From CAWJMD01 sp963845675 (lineage in GTDB: Bacteria; Actinomycetota; Actinomycetes; Actinomycetales; CAWJMD01): a stretch of 64,000 nucleotides of DNA. Positions 54,584 through 64,000 of the stretch are shown here, in pieces. A program made the translations under genes and the position numbers. The notes beneath the pieces are model-generated. The model saw only the letters and a program-made list of their open reading frames with translations, made no database searches and was not told the DNA's origin. The stretch is from positions 1,550,001 through 1,614,000 of the forward strand of contig CAWJSX010000001.1 in assembly GCA_963845675.1 (NCBI GenBank). Direction: 5' to 3'. Each line of letters opens with the position of its first letter. Within the stretch, counting starts at the first letter, position 1.

Positions 54584-54627
54584 AGTCGGTACCGGCAGAG
54601 CAGCCAGCACCCAGCCCAGGAGGAGCC

Positions 54628-55853
54628 ATGCCCGAGGCCGTCATCGTCGCAGCCACGCGTACCCCCATCGGTCGCGCGTTCAAGGGCTCGCTCACCGGGG
54701 TCCGCCCCGACGACCTGGCCGCCCACGCGGTCACGTCGGCGCTCGCGCAGGTGCCGGCGCTGGACCCGTCCGAGATCGACGACCTGTACCTGGGCTGCGC
54801 CGAGCCGTGGGGCGAGCACGGCTCGAACATGGCGCGCGTCGTCGCCGTGCTGACCGGTCACGACGGCCTGCCGGGCTCAACGGTCAACCGGTTCTGCGCG
54901 TCCAGCGTGCAGACGACGCGGATGGCCTTCCACGCCATCAAGGCCGGCGAGGGCGACGTGTTCGTCTCGGCCGGCGTCGAGATGGTCTCCCGCTACGCGG
55001 CGTTCAAGGGCGCCGGGCAGAGCAACGACGAGTGGCTGAACCCGAGGTTCGACGACGCGCGTGAGCGCACCGCCCGCACAGCCGTCGACAACTCGCCGTG
55101 GATCGACCCCCGCGAGCAGGACGGGCTGCCCGACGTCTACGTGGCGATGGGGCAGACCGCCGAGAACGTGGCGCACCTCAAGGGCGTGTCGCGCCAGGCG
55201 CAGGACGAGTGGGCCGTCGAGTCCCAGAACCGCGCCGAGAAGGCCCAGGCGAACGGGGTCTTCGCCCGCGAGATCACCCCGGTCACCCTGCCGGACGGCT
55301 CCGTGATGGACACCGACGACTCCCCGCGCGCCGGCACCACGCTCGAGGGCGTCAGCGGCCTCAAGCCCGTGTTCCGCGAGACCGGCACGGTGACGGCGGG
55401 CAACGCGTGCCCGCTGAACGACGGCGCCGCGGCGCTGGTGGTCATGAGCGACACCAAGGCGGCCGCAGCTCGGGCTGACCCCGCTCGCGCGGGTCGTCGC
55501 GACCGGCGTCTCCGCCCTGTCGCCCGAGATCATGGGCCTCGGCCCGGTCGAGGCCAGCAGGCAGGCGCTCGCCCGCGCCGGGATGACGATCGGCGACATC
55601 GACCTCGTCGAGATCAACGAGGCGTTCGCCGCGCAGGTGATCCCCAGCGCGGACGAGCTCGGCATCGACCGCGACAAGCTCAACGTCCACGGCGGCGCGA
55701 TCGCGCTCGGTCACCCGTTCGGGATGACCGGTGCCCGGATCACCACGACCCTGCTCAACGCGCTGAGCATCCACGACGGCCAGTTCGGCCTCGAGACGAT
55801 GTGCGTCGGCGGCGGCCAGGGCATGGCGATCATCTTCGAGCGCGCTCAGCTAG
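54628..55853 (+). CDS. Acetyl-CoA C-acetyltransferase (thiolase, two frameshifts)
   Basis: About 407 residues. Nucleophile region GSTVNRFCASSVQTTRMAFH; VEINEAFAAQVIPSADELGI; NVHGGAIALGHPFGMTGARI; second catalytic Cys in ETMCVGGGQGMAIIFE. Frame changes: near 55465 (GGCCGCAGCTC, extra C) and at the very end, where removing one G turns GAGCGCGCTCAGC into codons for ERLS followed by TAG 55851-55853. AGGAGG precedes ATG 54628. Makes or breaks acetoacetyl- or 3-ketoacyl-CoA, for fatty-acid breakdown or storage polymer synthesis. Confidence 0.92.
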
Positions 55854-55863
55854 GGCCTTCCGC

Positions 55864-56927
55864 ATGCGCTTCAGGCGGGGCCGGGGTGGCGACAGCGACG
55901 ACACGTCCTCCGTCGACGCGTTCTGGCGCTGGTGGGCCGGCGGAGGAACCGCCGAGGTCGAGCGGTGCATCGGCACCGGGGACTTCTCCCCGGTGGTGGG
56001 CCCGCTCGCCTCGGCCGTCGCGGCGATCCACCCGGCGCTCGACTGGGAGCTCGGGGCCGGCAGCCGGAGCAGGCACCGCCTCGTCGTGACCGCCGCCGGG
56101 AACCCCGCCCTTCGGGCCGCCGCGCGGCGATGGCACCGGGCTGCGCCCGCCGAGAGCGCGACCTGGGAGTACGCCGACACGCGCCAGCCCGTGGGTGAAC
56201 CCGTGGTGCTCGACGTGGCCGGCCACGCGGTGCGCTCGGACGACGTCACCGCCTCGACGTGGGCCGACGACGGTCGGGCCGTGGTCGACGTGCGTCTGGC
56301 GGCCCCCGTCCTCGCCCTCATGTCCCGCCAGGACGCGTTGCGCGCCACCTTCCTGCTGCTGGACCAGGTGCTCGGCGAGGAGGCCGTGGAGACCTGGGTG
56401 GGCCAGATCCTGGTGGACGGGCACGACGGGGTTCCCGTCGACGAGGGGACCGCACCCGGTCGTCGTCCCCCTGGGCGACCTCCCCGGGGTCGTCGCGGCG
56501 TTCGCCGAGCGGTTCGTCCGAGGACGGCGAGCCCGCGTGGCGGATCATGGAAGGCACCGCACGCGACGGCAGCCTGCTGCTCGCGATGAGCCGGGTGCCG
56601 CTCCGGCCGATGGTCGCGCCCCACCTGGACACGCATGTGCGCGTCGACGTGGGCTTCGCCGAGCGCACCGACCAGGGCCTGCCCGGACCACGAGCGCTCG
56701 ATGCCCTGCGTGGCCTCGAGCAGCAGCTGGAGGAGCTCGTCGGGGTCAGCGGAGCGGTGCTGGCGCACGAGACGTCGTCCGGACGCCGGACACTCCACCT
56801 GTACGTGGACTCCACGACCCCCGCCGCCGAGCAGGTACGGGCCGCCGTCGCCGACTGGACGGACGGGGCCGTGCGCGTCTCGGTGGCCACCGACCCCGCG
56901 TGGGAGCACGTCGAGCAGCTGCGCTGA
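55864..56927 (+). CDS. DUF695-like protein (two frameshifts)
   Basis: About 353 residues from ATG 55864. N-terminal half: SSVDAFWRWWAGGGTAEVER, ALDWELGAGSRSRHRLVVTA, RRWHRAAPAESATWEYADTR, a pattern of DUF695-type proteins. Frame changes near 56455 (after DEGTAP) and 56520; the end EDGEPAWRIMEGTARDGSLL, HVRVDVGFAERTDQGLPGPR, TSSGRRTLHLYVDSTTPAAE resumes to the stop at 56927. No catalytic motif. Begins ten bases after the thiolase stop, so probably co-transcribed. Confidence 0.75.
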
Positions 56928-56967
56928 CCCGCCCACCCCGACCCCCGGCCCTTCGCGAGGTGGAGGT

Positions 56968-56989
56968 GGGGTGGGGATGGGGGTGGGGG
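56968..56989 (+). other. Putative G-quadruplex between convergent stops
   Basis: Four runs of four to five G separated by T, AT and T lie between the stop of the DUF695-like gene and the stop of the minus-strand gene at 56990. With the C-rich block at 56928-56947 it can also form an imperfect hairpin. Confidence 0.55.
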
Positions 56990-57283
56990 TCAGAGGGCCC
57001 GGCGCAGCGCCGTGAGCCGACGCCCCACCTCAGGGTCCCCGTCGGGGCCGAGAGCCGCGAGCGCGTCGGTGACCAGCACCGTGAGCTGGTCACCCCAGGC
57101 GTGAGGGGCCAGCTCCGGCACGGGGCGCCGCTCGCGGCCCTCGGCGTCGGCGGCCGCGTCGGCCAGGTGCTGGAGCTCGGCACGGACCAGCGCCGCCGGC
57201 GCCCGGGAGCCGAGGGTTGTCAGACGCGCGACGACCCGGCGCAGCTCGCGCGCCGGGTCGTCGACCTCTCCCGTCAGGGACAC
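56990..57283 (-). CDS. Small hypothetical helical protein
   Basis: 97 residues from GTG 57281-57283: DDPARELRRVVARLTTLGSR, AELQHLADAAADAEGRERRP, HAWGDQLTVLVTDALAALGP and VGRRLTALRRAL. Predicted all-alpha, no membrane segment and no known family. Codon use matches real genes. It lies just downstream of the Bax-inhibitor-like gene's far end on the same strand (16 bases from its stop at 57299), so could be co-transcribed with it. Confidence 0.65.
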   Translation of the reverse strand: MSLTGEVDDPARELRRVVARLTTLGSRAPAALVRAELQHLADAAADAEGRERRPVPELAPHAWGDQLTVLVTDALAALGPDGDPEVGRRLTALRRAL

Positions 57284-57298
57284 GGTTCGAGCCGCAGG

Positions 57299-58156
57299 TC
57301 AGTCGCTTCCGCGGAGGATCGAGATCAGACGCAGCATCTCGATGTACAGCCAGATCAGGGTGACCACGAGACCGAACGCGGCCAGCCAGGCGTACTGCTG
57401 CGGCAGGCCGCTGTTCACGCCGCGGTCGATGTAGTCGAAGTCGAGGATCAGGTTGAGGGACGCGAGGCCAACGCCGAGCAGGCTGATCGCGATCCCGAGC
57501 AGACCCATCTGGTAGACGCTCGTGGTGCCGAACACCATCACGGCGACGAAGTTGACGAGCGAGAAGACGAGGTAGCCGATCGTGGCGATGATCAGGAACT
57601 TCGTGAACTTCGGCGTCGCCCGGATGACCTTGGTCTTGTAGGCCAGGAGCATCGCCCCGAAGGCGCACAGGGTGGCGAGCACAGCCTGGAAGACGATGCC
57701 CTGGTACCCGAGCAGCACCTCGAACGCGAAGCTGATCGACCCGAGGAAGACACCTTCGACCGCTGCGTAGGTGAGGATCGCGGCCGGCCGGATCTTCTTG
57801 CTGAACGAGATGAACAGCGCGATCCCCAGGCCGAGCAGCATCGAGCCGATCCACACGGGGAACACCAGCCCGGGACTCCCGCTCACGGCGAACCAGGTGG
57901 CCGCCGCGGTGACCAGGAGGACGGCGAACATCATCCCGGTGCGGACGACGACGTCGTCGTAGGTCATCCGACCCGTCTGCAGCGGGCCGGCGGACGGCGC
58001 CTTGTACATCTGGACGAGCGGGTCCGGCTGGCCGTACTGGGCCTGGCCGGTCTGGGGCTGGCCGTACGGCTGCTGAGGCTGCCCGTACTGCGCTGCCTGC
58101 GGGTTCGCGCGCGCGAACTCCTCGCGGCGGGCGAACACGGGGTTCTTGCTCTGCAT
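57299..58156 (-). CDS. Bax inhibitor-1/YccA family membrane protein
   Basis: 285 residues from ATG 58154-58156. The N-terminal ~60 residues are Gln/Pro/Tyr-rich with GQP repeats (residues ~25-45). Then RMTYDDVVVRTGMMFAVLLV and seven helices, including YLVFSLVNFVAVMVFGT and LNLILDFDYIDRGVNSGLPQ, the conserved DFDxID-type motif of the actinobacterial branch. Family members are pH-sensitive Ca2+ leak channels in some bacteria; role here inferred only. Confidence 0.9.
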   Translation of the reverse strand: MQSKNPVFARREEFARANPQAAQYGQPQQPYGQPQTGQAQYGQPDPLVQMYKAPSAGPLQTGRMTYDDVVVRTGMMFAVLLVTAAATWFAVSGSPGLVFPVWIGSMLLGLGIALFISFSKKIRPAAILTYAAVEGVFLGSISFAFEVLLGYQGIVFQAVLATLCAFGAMLLAYKTKVIRATPKFTKFLIIATIGYLVFSLVNFVAVMVFGTTSVYQMGLLGIAISLLGVGLASLNLILDFDYIDRGVNSGLPQQYAWLAAFGLVVTLIWLYIEMLRLISILRGSD

Positions 58157-58264
58157 GGCGCTCCTCGGCGTCGGTCCGGACGACTCCCTCACCGGGCCCT
58201 CTGCCCGGGGACGGGAGTCGCTATCCACACTAATGCGCGAGGGGCTCGTTTGGTTCCCGATCGG

Positions 58265-58338
58265 TGCCCCTGGCGGGGTTCGAACCCGCACTGTGGCGCT
58301 TTTAAGGCGCCTGCCTCTGCCGGTTGGGCTACAGGGGC
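58265..58338 (-). tRNA. Short tRNA with UAA anticodon (nominally Leu)
   Basis: A complete cloverleaf of 74 bases: 7-bp acceptor (GCCCCTG/CAGGGGC), 3-bp D stem, 5-bp anticodon stem (GGCGC/GCGCC) with loop CTTAAAA, five-base variable region ACAGT, and T arm GCGGG-TTCGAAC-CCCGC. The anticodon TAA is at 58302-58304 (complement). The discriminator is A; CCA is not encoded. Bacterial leucine tRNAs normally have a long variable arm, absent here, so identity as a working tRNA-Leu is uncertain. Confidence 0.85.
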
Positions 58339-58372
58339 GCTGCGCAATCTACCGAGACCGCCTCGACCTGTC

Positions 58373-59161
58373 TCAGGCCTCGCGGCAGCGCGCCAGCACG
58401 GCGTCGAGCATCGGCTCGGTCAGGCGTCCGGTGAACGTGTTCTGCTGGCTGACGTGGTAGCTGCCCACCAGCAGCAGCGGCGGACGGCCGGGGCGCTCCA
58501 CCAGGGTCTCCGAGCCGTGGCCGAAGCGGGGTCGCGGACGGGCGACCGTCCAGCCACGGCGCTGCGCCGCGGAAAGGGCCGCGTCCCAGGCGAATCCCCC
58601 GAGCGCGAGCACCACCCGCACCTGACGCAGCAGGTCGAGCTCACGGTCGAGCCAGGGGGCGCAGGTGTCGCGCTCCGCCGGGGTCGGGGCGTTTCCGGGC
58701 GGCGCGCACCGCACGGCGGCCACCACCCTGGCGTCCTCCAGGCGCAGGCCGTCGCCGGCGTCGACGCTGGTGGCCTGGTTCGCGTAGCCGGCCCGGTGCA
58801 GCGCGGCGAAGATCCAGTCGCCCGACCGGTCACCCGTGAACACGCGCCCCGTGCGGTTGGCTCCGTGCGCGGCCGGCGCCAGGCCGAGGACCAGCAGCGA
58901 CGCGTCCGGGTCCCCGAAGCCCGGGGCCGGCCGGCCCCAGTAGGTCTCGTCGGCGAAGGCACGACGACGGGTGGCCGCGACGTCCTCACGCCACTGGACG
59001 AGCCGCGGGCAGGCCCGGCACACCGACACCCGCGCGTCGAGGGTGGCGAGGGTGCGGCTGGACCGCGCCAGCGCCGAGGTCTGCTCTGCGTCGTGCGCGA
59101 TGGCGGTCCGCGGGGTCGCCGGGTCCCCCGGCCACCCCGTCCCCGGTCTGACGGACGTCAT
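58373..59161 (-). CDS. Uracil-DNA glycosylase, UdgB-like (family 5)
   Basis: 262 residues. Fe-S cysteines: VSVCRACPRLVQWREDV near residue 48 and VVAAVRCAPPGNAPTPAERD with a later Cys (CAPWLDRELD). Glycosylase motifs LLVLGLAPAAHGANRTGRVF (GLAPAxHG) and LLVGSYHVSQQNTFTG (HxSxxN-type). Family 5 enzymes remove uracil and other deaminated bases from DNA and are common in GC-rich actinobacteria. It follows the tRNA gene; GTG or ATG start at 59161. Confidence 0.92.
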   Translation of the reverse strand: MTSVRPGTGWPGDPATPRTAIAHDAEQTSALARSSRTLATLDARVSVCRACPRLVQWREDVAATRRRAFADETYWGRPAPGFGDPDASLLVLGLAPAAHGANRTGRVFTGDRSGDWIFAALHRAGYANQATSVDAGDGLRLEDARVVAAVRCAPPGNAPTPAERDTCAPWLDRELDLLRQVRVVLALGGFAWDAALSAAQRRGWTVARPRPRFGHGSETLVERPGRPPLLLVGSYHVSQQNTFTGRLTEPMLDAVLARCREA

Positions 59162-59192
59162 GCGGGGATGATGCCGCAGGCGACCGGCGGGG

Positions 59193-60124
59193 TCAGAGGA
59201 GGGAGAGGGCGATCCCGTCGAGGATGTCGTGCTCGCTCGTGACCACCTGCGTCACGCCACCGACCTCGGCGACGCGCGCCACGACCCGCGACCAGACCAG
59301 GGCGCCCGCCCCGATCACGTCGACCCGCCCCGGGTGCATGAAGCCGAGCGCGGCCCGTTCGTCGCGCGTCATCCGCACGAGGCTCTCGCACGCGAGCAGC
59401 ACCTCGGGAACGGTCAGCACCGCACCGTGGATCCGGTCCGCGTCGTACGTCGCCAGGCCTAGCGCGTGCGCCGTGATCGTGGTGACCGAGCCGGCGACGC
59501 CGACGAGCGTGCCGGTGCGCGCCAGCGGCACAGTGCGCCCGGCCGTGTCGAGAGCAGCATCGACATCCCCTGCAGCGGAGTCGATCTCGTCCTGGGTCGG
59601 CGGGTCGCTCACCAGGTGCCGCTCCGTCATCCGGACGCAGCCGACGTCCATGGACCACGCGGCCTCGACCTCGCCGTCGCCCAGCACCAGCTCGGTCGAC
59701 CCCCCTCCAGGTCGACGACGCAGTAGGGCGCGGTGTGCCGGTCGCCGAGCCCCGCGGTGGCGCCGACGAACGAGAGCTGCGCCTCCTGGTCGCCGGTCAC
59801 GACCTCGGGCTCGACGCCCAGCAGGTCGCGCACGCCGCCGACGAAGTCGCTCGCGTTCTCGGCGTCACGCGTGGCGGAGGTGGCCACGAAGCGGGTCCGT
59901 TCCACGCCGAGGTCGGCGCACGCGGCCGCGTACTCGGCCGCCACCGCCAGCGTCCGGTCGATCGCGGCCGGGTCGAGCCGTCCGGTCCGGTCGACCCCCT
60001 GCCCGAGCCGGACGATCTCCATCCGCCGGAGGACGTCGACGTGGGGGGAGCCGTTCTCGCCGGGGTCGGCGACGAGCAGTCGCAGGGAGTTCGTTCCGCA
60101 GTCGAAGGCAGCCACCCGGGTCAT
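59193..60124 (-). CDS. Ppx/GppA exopolyphosphatase-like phosphatase (frameshifted)
   Basis: About 310 residues from ATG 60122-60124. ASKHA ATPase-like signature VAAFDCGTNSLRLLVADPGE, then MEIVRLGQGVDRTGRLDPAA, FVATSATRDAENASDFV and the second phosphate loop VVDLEGG. One missing base near 59705 changes frame to STELVLGDGEVEAAWSMDVG, VGVAGSVTTITAHALGLATY and ends EHDILDGIALSLL. Short single-domain Ppx type; hydrolyses polyphosphate or pppGpp. Fourth in the run enolase > FtsB-like > DUF501 > Ppx, conserved in actinobacteria. Confidence 0.9.
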
Positions 60125-60174
60125 GTCGTCACTCTCCCAGACACCTTCCCTCCGGGACGACCGGCGCCGCGACG

Positions 60175-60690
60175 TCAGACGCAGCGGCCGCGGGCCGACC
60201 AGTCGTCGAGCAGGGCGATCGCCTCGTCCCCCAGTGGGTTGACCCCCGGACCCGCAGCGAGGGCGTGCGCGACCAGCACGTGCAGGCACTTCACGCGGTC
60301 CGGCATGCCGCCGGCGGAGACACCGTCGATCTCGGGCACGTCCCCCAGCTCCGCGCGCCGTGCCAGGTAGTCCTCGTGCGCGGCGCGGTACCCGGCCGCC
60401 AGCTCGGGCTCCTCGGCCAGCCGTGCCGTCATGTCACGCATGACGCCCTGCGACTCGAGCGTGCTGACGGCCCCGGTGGCGCGTGGGCACGTCAGGTAGA
60501 AGGTGGTCGGGAACGGCGTGCCGTCGTCGAGACGCGGCGACGTCCGCACGACGTCCACGGCCCCACAGCCGCAGCGGTGCGCGGCTGAGTGGTCCCCGCG
60601 CATCGACCGGCCGAGCTGGTCGGCCACGTCGCGCGAGTCGTCGTCGCTGAAGGGCTCGTCGACGCGACGGCCCGGGTGGGCCGAGGTCAC
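60175..60690 (-). CDS. DUF501 domain protein
   Basis: 171 residues from GTG 60688-60690, overlapping the FtsB-like stop (GTGA). DUF501 features: VADQLGRSMRGDHSAAHRCG, VVRTSPRLDDGTPFPTTFYL, TCPRATGAVSTLESQGVMRD, and SAGGMPDRVKCLHVLVAHAL. Several Cys and His residues (HRCGC, TCPRA, KCLH) may bind a metal. Function unknown, always near enolase and ppx in this lineage. Confidence 0.9.
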   Translation of the reverse strand: MTSAHPGRRVDEPFSDDDSRDVADQLGRSMRGDHSAAHRCGCGAVDVVRTSPRLDDGTPFPTTFYLTCPRATGAVSTLESQGVMRDMTARLAEEPELAAGYRAAHEDYLARRAELGDVPEIDGVSAGGMPDRVKCLHVLVAHALAAGPGVNPLGDEAIALLDDWSARGRCV

Positions 60691-61319
60691 GGCGCCGGCG
60701 CGGGGGTGACCGGCGCCTCGCCGGCCACCTGCACCGAGGTCCACAGGTTGCCGAACCAGGACCCCTCGGTGACGGACGCGGCGGCCTGCCGTGCGGCCAC
60801 CCGGCTCGGGTCGTCCGCGTCCTGGTCGACGGCCTGCTCGTCGAGCACCACGTACCCCACCTCGCCCGGCATGACGTAGGTGAACCGCTGGCGCGCCTGC
60901 GCCACGACGTACGCCGGGTCGTCCCACCGCTCGAGCTGCTCCGTCAGGTCGTCGACCCGCTGTTCGCGCTCGGCCACGTCCGTCTCGAGCGCGGCGAGCC
61001 GGCTCTGCTGCTCGACCAGCGCTCGCACGAACGGCGACAGGGCGGTCGCGATCGCCAGCAGCAGCACCGCGACGACGGCCGCGCGGCGGGACAGACCGCG
61101 TGGCGGGGCCGCCGCACCGCCGCGAGACCGGCCGCCAGCGACGTCCGACAGCCGCGGCACACCCCGACGAGAGCGGTCCGTCGGGCGCGTCGACGCCCTC
61201 GGCTGGGGTCGGGTGGTGGACCTGGCGGTCGGCTTCGCCGTCGCGCGCGGTGCCGACGGACGTCCGGACGCACCCTCGGCCCGTGCGGACCGGGGTGGCG
61301 TCGGACGTCGCGCGGCCAC
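60687..61319 (-). CDS. Septum formation initiator (FtsB/DivIC-like)
   Basis: 210 residues from GTG 61317-61319. A long basic, Arg/Pro/Thr-rich cytoplasmic N-terminus (~80 residues), one membrane helix (LSRRAAVVAVLLLAIATALS), a coiled coil (QQSRLAALETDVAEREQRVD, DLTEQLERWDD) and RQRFTYVMPGEVGYVV. This is the FtsB/DivIC outline; these proteins link FtsL and FtsQ at the division septum. Located 13 bases after enolase, the usual place in actinobacteria. Confidence 0.88.
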   Translation of the reverse strand: MAARRPTPPRSARAEGASGRPSAPRATAKPTARSTTRPQPRASTRPTDRSRRGVPRLSDVAGGRSRGGAAAPPRGLSRRAAVVAVLLLAIATALSPFVRALVEQQSRLAALETDVAEREQRVDDLTEQLERWDDPAYVVAQARQRFTYVMPGEVGYVVLDEQAVDQDADDPSRVAARQAAASVTEGSWFGNLWTSVQVAGEAPVTPAPAP

Positions 61320-61332
61320 GCGGGTGACCCCG

Positions 61333-62629
<1,297 letters not shown>

Positions 62630-62823
62630 GGGTGCTCCTCAGGGGATGGGGGTGTCGTCAGGGTCATGCCAGGCGGAACGGCGACGCTGCCACGGCCAGC
62701 GTAGTGGCCCGGTCGACGCGAACCCGGACCGCGCGGACCCGGCGTGGCGGTACGTCCCACCCTGTGAACGCCGCGCCGCCGAGAGGAGCGCCCGGCGCAG
62801 TGGCCGTCTGGGCGCAACGGCCC

Positions 62824-62829
62824 TACGGT
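62824..62829 (+). promoter_or_regulatory. -10 box of leaderless gluconokinase gene
   Basis: TACGGT followed by six bases and GTG 62836, with no ribosome site. Confidence 0.35.
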
Positions 62830-62835
62830 CTGCGT

Positions 62836-63360
62836 GTGCCCGAGATGTCCCGCACCTCCACGACCGTCGTCGTGATGGGTGTGTCAGGGGCCGGCAAGTC
62901 GACGGTCGCCGCCGAGCTGGTGGCGCGGCTGGGCTGGGACTTCGCCGAGGGCGACGACCTGCACCCTCCGGCCAACGTGGCCAAGATGCGGTCGGGCACT
63001 CCGCTGGACGACGACGACCGGCAGCCGTGGCTGCGGGCCGTCGCGGCGTGGATCGGCGACCAGGAACGGGCCGGACGGTCGGCCGTCGTGACGTGCTCCG
63101 CACTCAGGCGTCCGTACCGCGACCTGCTCCGCGCCGGTCATCCGTCCGTGTGGTTCGCCCACGTCACGGCGGATCCCGACGAGCTGCGGCAGCGCGTGAC
63201 CAACCGTGCGGGCCACTACATGCCGCCCTCACTGCTCGACAGCCAGCTGGCCGCCCTCGAACCGCTCCAGCCCGACGAGCCGGGTGTCACCGTCCCCGGC
63301 ACGGGTGACGCTGCCGCGGTCGCTGGCGCTGTCGTCGACGCCCTCGCCGACGGGGAGTGA
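62836..63360 (+). CDS. Gluconokinase (GntK type)
   Basis: 174 residues. Walker A VVMGVSGAGKSTVAAELVAR, then LGWDFAEGDDLHPPANVAKM, SGTPLDDDDRQPWLRAVAAW and VVTCSALRRPYRDLLRAG, a full set of gluconate kinase signatures. The LID region is LDSQLAALEPLQPDEPG. Phosphorylates gluconate to 6-phosphogluconate for the pentose phosphate pathway. GTG 62836 is preferred for its -10 spacing; ATG 62845 would remove three residues. Divergent from enolase, convergent with mazG three bases away. Confidence 0.93.
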   Translation: MPEMSRTSTTVVVMGVSGAGKSTVAAELVARLGWDFAEGDDLHPPANVAKMRSGTPLDDDDRQPWLRAVAAWIGDQERAGRSAVVTCSALRRPYRDLLRAGHPSVWFAHVTADPDELRQRVTNRAGHYMPPSLLDSQLAALEPLQPDEPGVTVPGTGDAAAVAGAVVDALADGE

Positions 63361-63363
63361 GTC

Positions 63364-64000
63364 TCAGGCCGTCCCGGCGGACCGGGCCGTCTCGGCGGCC
63401 CGCGCCTCGTCCTCGACCGCCCGAACAGCTCGGCGCAGTGCGCTCTCGGCGTCCAGGCCCGCCCGGCGGGCTGCCGCCACGAGGCCGAGCAGGTAGGCCC
63501 CGAGGTCGTCCGGCAGCGGGACGTCGGCGACGTCGGGCTGCTGCTCGGCGGTGAGCCCCGCCCGGCCGATCCGTCCGAGCACCTTGTCGGCCCGAGCCAG
63601 GGCGGGCAGTGCGACCGGCACGCCGTCCATCACGGACTCACGTCCCTTCTCGACCTTCTTGATCTGCTCCCAGCTCGCCTCGACGTGGGCGGCGGTGGGC
63701 GCGTGCCCGCCGGCGAAGACGTGCGGGTGACGGCGCGTCAGCTTGGCGACGATGCCGGCAGCCACCTCGTCCACGTCGAAGGGGTCGGCGGGGTCCTCAG
63801 CCGCCACCCGCGCGTGGAAGACGACCTGGAGCAGCAGGTCCCCCAGCTCCTCGCGCAGGTGCACGCGGTCGCCGGACTCGACGGCCTCCGCCAGCTCGAA
63901 GGCCTCCTCCAGCGCGTACGGCACGAGGGACTGGTGGGTCTGCTCCGCGTCCCACGGGCACCCGCCCGGGGAACGCAGCCGGTCCATCACCCGCACGAGC
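63364..64000 (-). CDS. mazG: MazG nucleoside triphosphate pyrophosphohydrolase (5' end outside window)
   Basis: At least 211 residues; the frame is still open at the right edge (RVMDRLRSPGGCPWDAEQTH is preceded by codons for LV), so the start lies beyond 64000. Metal-binding motifs: YALEEAFELAEAVESGD (EExxE), HLREELGDLLLQVVFHARVA (ExxD), and FVxHPHVFAGGHA-type LTRRHPHVFAGGH. Hydrolyses NTPs, including oxidised or alarmone-related nucleotides. The C-terminal domain is short, as in the actinobacterial form. Confidence 0.93.
   Translation of the reverse strand, partial: LVRVMDRLRSPGGCPWDAEQTHQSLVPYALEEAFELAEAVESGDRVHLREELGDLLLQVVFHARVAAEDPADPFDVDEVAAGIVAKLTRRHPHVFAGGHAPTAAHVEASWEQIKKVEKGRESVMDGVPVALPALARADKVLGRIGRAGLTAEQQPDVADVPLPDDLGAYLLGLVAAARRAGLDAESALRRAVRAVEDEARAAETARSAGTA

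Noticed and set aside
53587..59242. Two ~1000-codon plus-strand frames across SGNH, thiolase and further genes
   Set aside because: They contain real segments but are joined by out-of-frame filler produced by the indels; no giant protein is supported.

Overview
The window is chromosomal DNA from a very GC-rich actinobacterium. The gene set (mycothiol S-conjugate amidase Mca, a DinB/TIGR03086-type mycothiol-dependent-like protein, GlpX, XseAB, the enolase / FtsB-like / DUF501 / Ppx block, DUF4245, DUF4307, DUF1918, DUF501) and the many genes that begin directly 6-8 bases after a -10 hexamer fit the Propionibacteriales. I infer Nocardioidaceae, perhaps Aeromicrobium or Nocardioides, from general resemblance only.

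Layout. 1-11 kb is accessory and regulatory: a truncated (by the window edge) histidine-kinase-like membrane protein whose phospho-acceptor His is replaced by Gln, an ArsR/SRPBCC/membrane/TIGR03086 operon, a PEP mutase-like enzyme, an HPF-like ribosome factor, a LuxR regulator facing two coupled membrane genes, and a MarR regulator divergent from a membrane protein plus flavin monooxygenase operon. 11-13 kb holds a HEPN-MNT type toxin-antitoxin pair whose nucleotidyltransferase carries its own winged helix; the HEPN gene has lost its natural 3' end amid short 11-bp repeats. 13-33 kb is mostly housekeeping: YchF, RmuC, IspH, XseA/XseB, GlpX, a PfkB sugar kinase, class I and class II fumarases, a cell-wall hydrolase-like secreted protein, PIN-PhoH, a cis-prenyl transferase, a haemolysin III family protein and a DUF255 thioredoxin-like protein. 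33.7-34.1 kb carries REP-like palindromes related to one at 28.2 kb. 34-48 kb contains the mca operon, greA, a DrrAB-like ABC exporter, threonine ammonia-lyase, an AI-2E family permease, a MutL/GlmL-like gene coupled to cystathionine gamma-synthase/lyase, and a MoxR/DUF58/DUF4129 operon. 48-64 kb carries MsrA, a PLP decarboxylase, cystathionine beta-synthase, an SGNH hydrolase, a thiolase, a Bax-inhibitor-like protein, an unusual short tRNA with a UAA anticodon, a uracil-DNA glycosylase, the Ppx/DUF501/FtsB-like/enolase run, gluconokinase and the 3' part of mazG.

How genes work together. Cystathionine beta-synthase and the cystathionine gamma enzyme could form a transsulfuration route feeding cysteine to mycothiol, whose conjugates Mca cleaves. 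GlpX, enolase, gluconokinase, the two fumarases and the sugar kinase serve central carbon metabolism. 

A strong caveat: from about 12.6 kb to 62.2 kb at least twenty conserved genes, many of them essential (enolase, ispH, ychF), are interrupted by single-base indels, mostly insertions, while the protein homology continues in another frame. I read these as sequencing or assembly errors and give the span of the whole gene in each case.
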